From NCBI GenBank assembly GCA_947465345.1, contig CANHZL010000020.1:1-18629 (forward strand): a DNA stretch of 18,629 nucleotides, written 5' to 3'. Both the position numbers and the translations under genes were made by a program. Origin of the DNA: Opitutia bacterium. GTDB lineage: Bacteria > Verrucomicrobiota > Verrucomicrobiae > Opitutales > UBA953. Below are positions 7,582-13,878 of the stretch, piece after piece (the stretch's first letter is position 1; every line of letters starts with the position of its first letter). A model generated the notes under the pieces. It did not search any database. It saw nothing but the letters and a program-made list of their open reading frames with translations, and had not been told where the DNA came from.

Positions 7582-7956
7582 TTACTGGGCCAAGACAGCG
7601 AAGCCTAGCTCGTCGCCGGCATGGACTTCGGGGACGGACGACTGGCCGGGGACGATGGCAACCACGGCGGACTTGTCGTCAGCCTTGATGATTTCGACGA
7701 TGAAGTTCTTACCGGCCTTGGTGAGCTGGAGCTTGGCGCCGGGGTCACGCTTTTCGATCGCGGAGAGCTCAAGGAGCGAAAGGTCGTTACGGAGGGAGAG
7801 GATGCTGACGCGGGAGGCGTCAGGAGCAGCGGGCAGGGTTTCCTTCTGCCAGGAGAAGCGCGTGGATTCACCGGCGGCGGGTGCCTGGTTTTTGGAGGCC
7901 GATTTGCAACCAACGAAGGAAGCCGCGAGAGCGAGAAGGAGCAGAGAGCGCCGCAT
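7582..7956 (-). CDS. Small lipoprotein with a predicted beta-barrel C-terminal domain
   Basis: A 124-residue predicted lipoprotein of unknown function. The ATG at 7956 gives a compact signal peptide (MRR then a Leu/Ala core) ending in the lipobox FVGC with the lipidated Cys at residue 17; the frame extends to 8001, but the longer start would spoil the signal. After a short linker, residues about 45-124 show alternating beta-type segments (ILSLRNDLSLLELS, KNFIVEIIKADDKSAVVAIV, HAGDELGFAVL). They resemble the SH3-like barrels that end in 'GDxV/L' in planctomycete and verrucomicrobial envelope proteins; that comparison is inference. It is monocistronic, with its own terminator at 7514-7546, and diverges from hisG. 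Confidence 0.75.
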   Translation of the reverse strand: MRRSLLLLALAASFVGCKSASKNQAPAAGESTRFSWQKETLPAAPDASRVSILSLRNDLSLLELSAIEKRDPGAKLQLTKAGKNFIVEIIKADDKSAVVAIVPGQSSVPEVHAGDELGFAVLAQ

Positions 7957-8042
7957 GAGATTGGGGTAAAAAAGGGTCATTTCCGTGGGGTTCTTAGTCA
8001 ATCCCTTAATGCTTGCGGAGGGGCGTAGGGTGGGCTTCCTCC

Positions 8043-8053
8043 ATGGTCTAATG
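8043..8053 (+). other. Two-codon mini-ORF overlapping the hisG start
   Basis: The hisG start is preceded by ATG-GTC-TAA (8043-8051), and the TAA shares its last base with the hisG ATG to make TAATG. CCTCC precedes it at 8038-8042. Ribosomes starting at the first ATG could stop and restart on hisG. It may be chance; nothing else supports translation. I see no convincing sigma-70 promoter for hisG elsewhere in 7957-8050. Confidence 0.3.
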
Positions 8054-8935
8054 AGTCAGGAAGCCGCTAAATTGATGCTGGGTCTACCAAAGGGGAGCCT
8101 GGAAGAAGCCACCCTCCAGTTATTCGCCCGGGCAGGGTTCCCCGTGACCAAGAGCAGTCGCTCTTACCGACCCTCCTTTGATGACGCTGCCCTCGACGGC
8201 CGCTTCATCCGTGCGCAGGAAGTCGCCCGTTACGTCGAGCATGGCTTCTTCGACTGCGGACTCACCGGCCAGGATTGGGTGCAGGAGAACAACGCCGACG
8301 TCGTCCAGGTCTGCGAACTGATCTATAGCCGCGCCTCCGCCCAGAAATCCCGCTGGGTCCTCTGCGTGCCCGAAGCCTCGCCCGTCAAGACCGCCAAGGA
8401 TCTAGCCGGCAAGCGCGTCGCCACCGAACTCGTCGAGACCACGCGTCGCTGGTTCAAGGCGCAGGGCGTCGAATGTGAAGTCGAATTCTCCTGGGGCGCC
8501 ACCGAAGTGAAAGTGCCCGAGCTCGCCGACGCCATCGTCGACATCACTGAGACCGGTTCCTCCATCAAGGCCAACAAGCTGCGCATCGTCGCGCAGCTGA
8601 TGGAGACCACCACGGTGCTCGTCGCGAACAAGGCCGCCTGGGCTAATCCCGCCAAGCGCGCCAAGATTGAGCAGATTGTCCTCATGCTGCAGGGCGCCCT
8701 CGCCGCGCAGCACATGGTCGGCCTCAAGTTCAACCTCCCGAAGGCCAAGCTCGATCAGGTCGCGGCTGCCCTTCCCGCCTTACGTAATCCGACGGTCTCA
8801 CCGCTGAGCAACGCCGACTGGATCGCCGTGGAAACCATTATCGACGCCCGTCAGGCGCGCGAATTCATCCCGACCCTCAAGGCCGCCGGAGCCGAAGGCA
8901 TTGTGGAGTACCCAATCAACAAGCTCGTCTACTGA
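8051..8935 (+). CDS. hisG: ATP phosphoribosyltransferase, long form
   Basis: This 294-residue enzyme condenses ATP and PRPP to phosphoribosyl-ATP, the first and committed step of histidine synthesis. The catalytic domains show GLPKGSLEEAT at 11-21, a DCGLTGQDW segment at 68-76 and the PRPP-binding loop DITETGSSIKANKL at 164-177. The length and the extra domain at about 215-294 mark the long form. Long-form HisG is a hexamer feedback-inhibited by histidine through its C-terminal domain and needs no HisZ. The frame is open to 7985, but 8051 places the conserved GLPKG motif at the normal distance from the N-terminus. Other his genes are absent here; aguB follows 11 nt later, an unusual partner. 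Confidence 0.93.
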   Translation: MSQEAAKLMLGLPKGSLEEATLQLFARAGFPVTKSSRSYRPSFDDAALDGRFIRAQEVARYVEHGFFDCGLTGQDWVQENNADVVQVCELIYSRASAQKSRWVLCVPEASPVKTAKDLAGKRVATELVETTRRWFKAQGVECEVEFSWGATEVKVPELADAIVDITETGSSIKANKLRIVAQLMETTTVLVANKAAWANPAKRAKIEQIVLMLQGALAAQHMVGLKFNLPKAKLDQVAAALPALRNPTVSPLSNADWIAVETIIDARQAREFIPTLKAAGAEGIVEYPINKLVY

Positions 8936-8946
8936 CGACCCTCGCC

Positions 8947-9816
8947 ATGGCTGATTCCGTCCGCGTCGGTCTCATCCAGCTCACCGCTGAGAATACACCG
9001 GCGGCGAACGTACGGAAGACCCTGCCCCGCATCGAAGAAGCGGCGGCCAAGGGCGCCAAGATCATCGGCCTGCAGGAGATGTTCACGACGAAGTATTTCT
9101 GCATCAACCAGGACCCAAAGAACTTCGACCTCGCCGAGCCGATCGAGACCGGACCGTCGGTAACCGAACTCGCCAAGGCCGCTAAGCGCCTCGGCGTCGT
9201 CATCATCGCCCCGCTCTTCGAAGCGCGCGGTAGTGAAGTCTACCACAACACCGCGGCCGTCATCGACGCCGACGGCACCGTGCTCGGCAAATATCGCAAG
9301 ATGCACATCCCGCAGGATCCGGGCTTCGAAGAGAAATTCTACTTCACGCCTGGCGACCTTGGCTTCCGCACCTGGAAGACCGCGCACGGCGATATTGGCG
9401 TGCTCATCTGCTGGGACCAGTGGTACCCCGAAGCCGCTCGCCTCACCGCGCTCGGCGGCGCCCAGATCCTCTTCTACCCGACTGCCATTGGCTGGCTGCC
9501 CGAAGAGAAGGCCGCCCTCGGCCACGCGCAGCACAACGCCTGGGAGACCGTCCAGCGCGGTCACGGCGTCGCCAACGGCTGCTACGTCGCCGCGACTAAT
9601 CGCGTCGGCACCGAAGGCCGCACCCAGTTCTGGGGACAGAGCTTTGTCTCGGATCCGTACGGCGAAATCGTCGCGCGCGCTTCCATCGAGAAGGAGGAAG
9701 TCCTCCTCGCCGATTGCGACCTCGTGAAGCAGCGCGAATTCCGCCGCATCTGGCCGTTCTTCCGCGACCGCCGCATCGACGCCTATGGCGACCTGACGCG
9801 CCGTCTGCGCGACTGA
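8947..9816 (+). CDS. aguB: N-carbamoylputrescine amidase (nitrilase family)
   Basis: This 289-residue carbon-nitrogen hydrolase is predicted to convert N-carbamoylputrescine to putrescine, CO2 and ammonia. The catalytic triad of the nitrilase superfamily is intact: E44 in LQEMF, K118 in KYRKMHIP and C155 in LICWDQWYPE. The AguB-type segments PGFEEKFYFTPGD and WYPEAARL are present, and the protein has the typical length with no added domains. The specific assignment rests on these motifs and on the agmatine deiminase gene only 8 nt downstream. Together they form a two-step agmatine-to-putrescine route. It starts 11 nt after hisG without a Shine-Dalgarno sequence, so co-transcription with hisG is likely. 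The arginine decarboxylase needed to supply agmatine is not in the window. Confidence 0.92.
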   Translation: MADSVRVGLIQLTAENTPAANVRKTLPRIEEAAAKGAKIIGLQEMFTTKYFCINQDPKNFDLAEPIETGPSVTELAKAAKRLGVVIIAPLFEARGSEVYHNTAAVIDADGTVLGKYRKMHIPQDPGFEEKFYFTPGDLGFRTWKTAHGDIGVLICWDQWYPEAARLTALGGAQILFYPTAIGWLPEEKAALGHAQHNAWETVQRGHGVANGCYVAATNRVGTEGRTQFWGQSFVSDPYGEIVARASIEKEEVLLADCDLVKQREFRRIWPFFRDRRIDAYGDLTRRLRD

Positions 9817-9824
9817 CCTTCCGC

Positions 9825-10850
9825 ATGGCCACGCCTCGCTCCCTCGGATTCCGCATGCCCGCGGAATGGGAACCCCAGTCCGCCACGTGGCTATCCTGGC
9901 CGTCGAACACCGCGCTCTGGCCTGGGCACTACGGCCTGATCCCCGCAAAGTTCGCGGAGTTCGCCGCCGCGATCGCGCAGTTCCAGCCGGTGAAAATCAA
10001 CGCCGCCGGCAAGCTGTGCGCCGAAGCCGAACGCATGCTCAAGGAGGCCAAGGCCGACCTTTCCGTCATCGAACTGACCGACATCGCCACCGATGACGTC
10101 TGGTGCCGCGACCACGGCCCGATCTTCGTGAAGAACGACCAGACCAAGGAGCTCGCGCTCACCGACTGGGAATTCCACGGCTGGGGCGGCAAGTTCGAGG
10201 CCTCGCTCGACAACCAGGTACCCGGCAAGATCGCCGCGCGCTTGGGCGTGAAGAAATTCAGCTATCCGTTCGAGCTCGAAGGCGGCGGCATCGAAGTCTC
10301 CGGCGACGGCCTGCTCCTCACCACCGAGGCCGTGCAGAATAATCCGAACCGCGCCGAAGGGCGCGATGACGCCGCGTTCCACGCCGCCATCCGTGATGGC
10401 CTCGCGGTCGACGAACTCCTCTGGATCGGTGAAGGCCTCGCCAACGACGACACCGACGGCCACATCGACAACCTCGCGCGCTTCATCGCGCCGCGCACGA
10501 TCCTCGCCGTCAGCGAGTCTGACAAGGCCTCGCCCAACTACGCGCCGATGCAGGAGAACCTCAAGCGCCTGCGCGAGATGCGTCCGCGCGGCCAACGCCT
10601 CGACGTCCTCGAGCTCCCACTCCCCAATCCCATCCGCCTCGCCGGCCGCGACCTGCCGCCGAGCCACGCGAATTTCCTCATCGTGAATGGCGGCGTGCTG
10701 GTGCCTCTCTACGGCCAGGATTCCGATAAGGTCGCCATGGGCATCGTCGGCGACTGCTTCCCCGGACGAAAGATTGTGGGTATCGACTGTCGCTTGCTGC
10801 TCATCGAAGGCGGCGCGCTGCACTGTCTCAGCCAGCAGCAGCCGGTGTAA
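9825..10850 (+). CDS. aguA: Agmatine deiminase
   Basis: This 341-residue enzyme of the guanidino-group-modifying fold converts agmatine to N-carbamoylputrescine and ammonia, feeding the AguB reaction. Motifs are complete: the N-terminal MPAEWEPQSATWLSWP at 11-26, D96 in VWCRDHGP, E152 in LEGGGIE, H213 in NDDTDGHIDN and the nucleophile C334 in EGGALHCLSQQQ near the C-terminus. The frame is open back to 9714, but that would overlap aguB by over 100 bases; the ATG at 9825, 8 nt after the aguB stop, gives the expected N-terminus. Peptidyl-arginine deiminases of the Porphyromonas type share the fold, but the short length and absence of a signal peptide favour agmatine deiminase. Confidence 0.93.
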   Translation: MATPRSLGFRMPAEWEPQSATWLSWPSNTALWPGHYGLIPAKFAEFAAAIAQFQPVKINAAGKLCAEAERMLKEAKADLSVIELTDIATDDVWCRDHGPIFVKNDQTKELALTDWEFHGWGGKFEASLDNQVPGKIAARLGVKKFSYPFELEGGGIEVSGDGLLLTTEAVQNNPNRAEGRDDAAFHAAIRDGLAVDELLWIGEGLANDDTDGHIDNLARFIAPRTILAVSESDKASPNYAPMQENLKRLREMRPRGQRLDVLELPLPNPIRLAGRDLPPSHANFLIVNGGVLVPLYGQDSDKVAMGIVGDCFPGRKIVGIDCRLLLIEGGALHCLSQQQPV

Positions 10851-11031
10851 GCGCGGCGGAGCCGCGAGGGGGCAAGCTGGCACGGTGACACGGGGACAAG
10901 CGAGAGGCAGCGCAAAGGTGCAAAATCGGAGCGGTGCTCCGGTGCAAAAGTGCAAAGGTGAATGATGGTGAGTCTTGATCGATGCAGCCATCCGTCATCG
11001 ACCCAGCCATCGAGTCCGTCATCTGCGTCGC
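10851..11031 (+). repeat. Intergenic spacer with hairpins and short GTGCAAA-type repeats
   Basis: This 181-bp gap between convergent genes is the longest non-coding stretch in the window. Immediately after the aguA stop is a perfect hairpin CGCGGC-GGA-GCCGCG (10852-10866), and a second, CGGAGC-GGT-GCTCCG, lies at 10927-10941. Neither has a T-run, so they are only possible terminators. Flanking the second hairpin are degenerate direct repeats of GTGCAAAA/GTGCAAAG (about 10910-10960). Further on, CCGTCATC occurs twice (10992-10999 and 11016-11023). No ORF here is convincing. The pattern resembles decayed dispersed intergenic repeats. Confidence 0.5.
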
Positions 11032-11154
11032 TTACTTCTTAGCGGCCTTCGGCTTCGCCTTGGAGCGATTGACCTTCCTCACCGACAGTCGCGTCGCGCG
11101 AGGGCTGACCGGGGCTTTGGCGCGATGACGGGTGTGGCGGGATTTGAGGGACAT
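11032..11154 (-). CDS. Very basic 40-residue protein, unknown function
   Basis: A 40-residue ORF with 8 Lys, 7 Arg and no acidic residue, ending in a Lys/Ala-rich tail (SKAKPKAAKK). Such composition fits a nucleic-acid or ribosome-associated peptide. I do not recognise a family: the bTHX ribosomal peptide signature is not present. GC-rich third positions agree with neighbouring genes. A GGAG lies 13 nt before the ATG, longer than ideal, and a TACTAT that could serve as a -10 lies between, which would make the message nearly leaderless. The frame extends upstream to 11298, but that part overlaps the FeoB-associated gene. It could be the last gene of the feo transcript or independent. Confidence 0.5.
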   Translation of the reverse strand: MSLKSRHTRHRAKAPVSPRATRLSVRKVNRSKAKPKAAKK

Positions 11155-11198
11155 CCGAATAGTATGTCTCCAGAAACCCACTAAGCCACAGCCATCGC

Positions 11199-11348
11199 TT
11201 ACTTCTTCGGCTTTAGTTTCGTCGAACAACCGCAATCCCCGGCGCAGCCGCCTTCCTTGCGTCGGCGGGACGCGGCCAGCCAACGGCGAATCAACCAACC
11301 AGCGGCGACACCCACGATAGCTCCGACGATGACTGCTTCGAGGTTCAT
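11199..11348 (-). CDS. FeoB-associated Cys-rich membrane protein
   Basis: A 49-residue protein: one N-terminal membrane helix (about 3-22), a basic stretch RRKRR-like at about 21-31, and a Cys cluster GGCAGDCGCS at about 33-42. This matches the layout of the small FeoB-associated Cys-rich proteins found next to feoB in many bacteria. Its start overlaps the feoB stop in an ATGA, so it is the third gene of the feo operon. Three closely spaced Cys could bind iron or a metal cluster near the FeoB exit or regulate the complex; this is inference. The upstream in-frame extension (to 11567) is antiparallel to nothing sensible and overlaps feoB, so the internal ATG at 11348 is used. Confidence 0.82.
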   Translation of the reverse strand: MNLEAVIVGAIVGVAAGWLIRRWLAASRRRKEGGCAGDCGCSTKLKPKK

Positions 11349-13498
11349 GAGAGGCGGATGACGACTTGGTAAATAGCTGTCCCGGCGAGCCAGGCGAGGG
11401 CTGTCATGTAGACAAAGGAGCCCGCGGCCCACTTCCAGCCACCGGTCTCTTGGGCGAGTGTGGCGATCGTCGGGCCACACTGCGAGCAGAGGGCGAAGAA
11501 GACCATCAGCGCGAGCACGGCGGCGAGGGAGAAGATCGGGGTGCCCGCACGCGGACCCTCGGACCACTTGGCGTCCTGCATCGCCTTGCGGAGATGCTGG
11601 CTATCGGCCTTGGCCCCTTCGCCGACGGAGTAGGTCACTCCAAGGGTCGAGACGATGACCTCGCGGGCCGGGAAGCTTGCGAGCACACCAACGGTAATCT
11701 TCCAGTCGAAGCCGAGCGGATCGAAGACCGGCTGGACCGCCTTACCGAAGCGCCCCATGTAGGACTGTTCGACGTAGGCGGCCTGCACCTTGGCCTTCAC
11801 GACTTCTTCGGCGGCCGTCGGGTTGGACGCCTTAATGCGTTCGGCGACGGAGGCGTCGCGCGGGAAATAGGAAAGCGCCCACACGATGATCGTGATGGCG
11901 AAGATGACCGTGCCAGCCTTGGAGACGAACTCGGCGGCGTTCTGCCACATCCGCCAAAGGACATCGCGTGGCTTGGGCATCTGGTAGCGAGGGAGCTCGA
12001 GGACGAACGGCTGCGGCTTCACCTTCAGCACGAGGCGGGTAAGCACGAAAGCCGTCGGGACGGCGAAGAACAACCCGACGCAGTGCATGCCGATCATGAC
12101 GACGGATTGCCAGCCCGGGCCATAAAGCGGCCCGATGAAGGCCGCGCACATCAGTGCGTAGATTGGGAAGCGGGCCGAGCAGCTCATGAACGGCACCACA
12201 AAGGCGGTCGCGAGGCGGGCCTTAGGGTCTTCGATCGTACGCGTGGAAAGGAGGCTCGGAATCGCGCAGGCAAAACCCGAGAGCAGCGGGACGAAGCTCT
12301 TCCCATTCAGGCCGCACCAGCTGAACAGTCGGTCCATGATGAACGCAGCGCGCGCCATGTAGCCGCTATCTTCGAGGATACCGATGAAAAGGAAGAGGAT
12401 CAGAATCTGCGGCAGGAAGACGAGAAACGCCCCAACACCGCCGATAATACCGTCCGCCAGCAGGCTTTGGAGCATCGGGTAGGCTTCGAGCTGCGGCGCG
12501 ACGACGCCCTTCAAGGCGTCGACGCCGAACTGAATCCACTCCATGGGGAACTTCGCCAGCCAGAAGACGGAGCCAAAGAAGCCGAGCATGATGCCCAAGA
12601 ACAGGATTGGCCCGAGCAAGCGATGGAGCAGCAGACGGTCGACGGCGGCACTGCGTCCGGCCTTACCTGCGCCTTCGGTCACCACGCCTTCGAGGACGAT
12701 GCGTAGGTGCGCATAGTGCACGAGCGGCTCAGCGGCCATCGGGTTGTAGCCGGAATTGCGGACGCGGTCGCGAGCGGAGCGCAAGGTCTTGTCCCGCTGG
12801 GCGAGGGTCCAGCCCAAGCGGTCGGCGGTCGAAGGATTCGTGTCGAAGAGCAGGCGCTGCGCGTCGGCTTCCGAGACCTGCTTACGCGTGTCAGCAGCGG
12901 CGGCCGTCGCGACATCGATCAGGGCGGCGGCAATGTTGGTCGGCCAAGCGACGCGCTTCATCGGCGTCTGCTGGGCCACTGCGCTCGCGATGGCGCGACG
13001 CACATCGAGGATACCTTCGCCCTTCCAGGCGGACGACATCACGACGGGCACACCGCCGAGACGACGGGAAAGCAGCTCGGTATCGATGCGGAGACCTTGC
13101 TCCTTGGCGACATCGGCTTGGTTAAGCACGATAACCACCGGACGGCCGAGCTCGGCCACCTGCGAGGCGAGGAAGAGGTTACGGAGCAGGTTCGTGGAAT
13201 CGACAACCAGCACCACCGCGTCGGGCCGGCGATCGCCGGCGATGTTGCCCGATAGGGCATCGATGACGACCTGCTCGTCGGGCGAAGCCGCCGCGAGCGA
13301 GTATAGTCCGGGTAGGTCGACAAGCTCGACCTTCTGCCCGTCGCCGAGGTCGCAGGTGCCGGACTTGCGCGCGACGGTGACGCCCGGGTAATTGCCAACG
13401 CGCTGACGTAAACCCGTCAGGGCGTTGAAGAGGGTCGACTTGCCGGTGTTAGGGTTACCGACGAGCGCGACCAGCAGGCCTGGTTCGGGAGTGCTCAC
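11345..13498 (-). CDS. feoB: Ferrous iron transport protein B
   Basis: This 717-residue inner-membrane protein takes up Fe(II), with a GTPase domain fused to a polytopic channel domain. G-protein motifs are intact: G1 GNPNTGKS at 14-21, G2 around T41, G3 DLPG at 61-64, G4 NQAD at 126-129 and G5 near SSAWKGEG at 155-162. The membrane domain carries both Gate regions with conserved Cys: GFACAIP at 408-414 and PFMSCSARFP at 436-445. The end, around CSQCGPTIATLAQETG, is also typical. It starts with GTG, overlapping the feoA stop (GTGA), and its own stop overlaps the Cys-rich partner gene. Length is normal and I see no disruption. Expression probably follows the Fur-type control upstream of feoA. 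Confidence 0.96.
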   Translation of the reverse strand: MSTPEPGLLVALVGNPNTGKSTLFNALTGLRQRVGNYPGVTVARKSGTCDLGDGQKVELVDLPGLYSLAAASPDEQVVIDALSGNIAGDRRPDAVVLVVDSTNLLRNLFLASQVAELGRPVVIVLNQADVAKEQGLRIDTELLSRRLGGVPVVMSSAWKGEGILDVRRAIASAVAQQTPMKRVAWPTNIAAALIDVATAAAADTRKQVSEADAQRLLFDTNPSTADRLGWTLAQRDKTLRSARDRVRNSGYNPMAAEPLVHYAHLRIVLEGVVTEGAGKAGRSAAVDRLLLHRLLGPILFLGIMLGFFGSVFWLAKFPMEWIQFGVDALKGVVAPQLEAYPMLQSLLADGIIGGVGAFLVFLPQILILFLFIGILEDSGYMARAAFIMDRLFSWCGLNGKSFVPLLSGFACAIPSLLSTRTIEDPKARLATAFVVPFMSCSARFPIYALMCAAFIGPLYGPGWQSVVMIGMHCVGLFFAVPTAFVLTRLVLKVKPQPFVLELPRYQMPKPRDVLWRMWQNAAEFVSKAGTVIFAITIIVWALSYFPRDASVAERIKASNPTAAEEVVKAKVQAAYVEQSYMGRFGKAVQPVFDPLGFDWKITVGVLASFPAREVIVSTLGVTYSVGEGAKADSQHLRKAMQDAKWSEGPRAGTPIFSLAAVLALMVFFALCSQCGPTIATLAQETGGWKWAAGSFVYMTALAWLAGTAIYQVVIRLS

Positions 13499-13755
13499 GG
13501 CTGGCGCGGGCGTTGGATGGGACAGTCGGCGGAGACGTCGACGATCAGGTTCTCGGCTTCGGCGAGGCGGAGGCTGACGACTTGGCCACCGAACTCGATG
13601 GCGAGCGGGTCGCCGAGGGGTGCCTTACGGATGAGCTTCAGGACCATGCCCGGGAGCAGGCCAAGCGCCATGAGACGCTGATCCACCCCGCGCTCGGGAT
13701 TGAGCGAGGCTAGCTTGCCGAATTGGCCGGGCAGAAGTTGGGAAAGCGGAGTCAC
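13495..13755 (-). CDS. feoA: Ferrous iron transport protein A (FeoA, SH3-like)
   Basis: This 86-residue cytoplasmic SH3-like protein supports FeoB activity, probably by contacting its GTPase domain. The FeoA pattern is clear: LLPGQFGKLASL, then RLMALGLLPGM, KAPLGDPLAIEFGGQVVSLRLAEAENLIV. The start is GTG at 13755. This choice gives the normal N-terminus (MTPLSQLLPGQ), and no closer ATG exists. The predicted transcription start is only about 15 nt upstream, so the leader is very short. A Fur-box-like palindrome ends 5 nt before the start codon. The stop overlaps the feoB GTG, so the two are translationally coupled. Confidence 0.93.
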   Translation of the reverse strand: MTPLSQLLPGQFGKLASLNPERGVDQRLMALGLLPGMVLKLIRKAPLGDPLAIEFGGQVVSLRLAEAENLIVDVSADCPIQRPRQP

Positions 13756-13760
13756 TCTAA

Positions 13761-13777
13761 TTGAGAATGAGTCTCAA
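13761..13777 (-). promoter_or_regulatory. Fur-box-like palindrome upstream of feoA
   Basis: The 17-bp sequence TTGAGAATGAGTCTCAA has perfect outer arms TTGAGA/TCTCAA. It matches the 7-1-7 form of Fur sites (TGAGAAT-G-AGTCTCA against TGATAAT-N-ATTATCA). It overlies the predicted transcription start of feoA, where bound Fe-Fur would block initiation. The placement in front of feoA is the expected biology. No Fur binding was measured; the fur gene is not in the window. Confidence 0.72.
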
Positions 13778-13804
13778 AACTAGGCCTTGGACCCCCTTTG
13801 TCAA
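13777..13804 (-). promoter_or_regulatory. Predicted sigma-70 promoter of the feo operon
   Basis: On the minus strand a perfect -35 TTGACA (13799-13804) is followed after 16 bases by TAGTTT (13777-13782), a modest -10. The start point would fall near 13770, inside the Fur-like palindrome and about 15 nt before the feoA GTG. The -35 is the best in the window; the -10 is weak, so the promoter is only moderately supported. Confidence 0.55.
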
Positions 13805-13878
13805 CGCCGACCCGCCGGCTGACTCGGATTGCATTCCCGACTCCCCCTCCCCCGTTCCCCCGCTTATAACCCCCTCCG

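Noticed and set aside
7957..8050. Promoter for the lipoprotein gene on the minus strand (TTGACT at 7996-8001)
   Set aside because: The -35 looks good but no acceptable -10 lies 16-18 bases downstream.
9891..10991. Minus-strand open frame (366 codons) opposite aguA
   Set aside because: No motif, composition of an antisense shadow, and aguA is complete in the other direction. The frame at 8929-9948 opposite aguB is rejected for the same reason.
11032..11154. Ribosomal peptide bTHX assignment for the basic small ORF
   Set aside because: Size and charge fit, but the GDxRTxRGK-type signature is missing, so no family name is given.
11366..12706. Long plus-strand open frame (446 codons) antisense to feoB
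   Set aside because: It is rich in Glu, His, Arg and Asp with no recognisable fold. It is the mirror of high-GC feoB codons; feoB has all its family motifs on the other strand.
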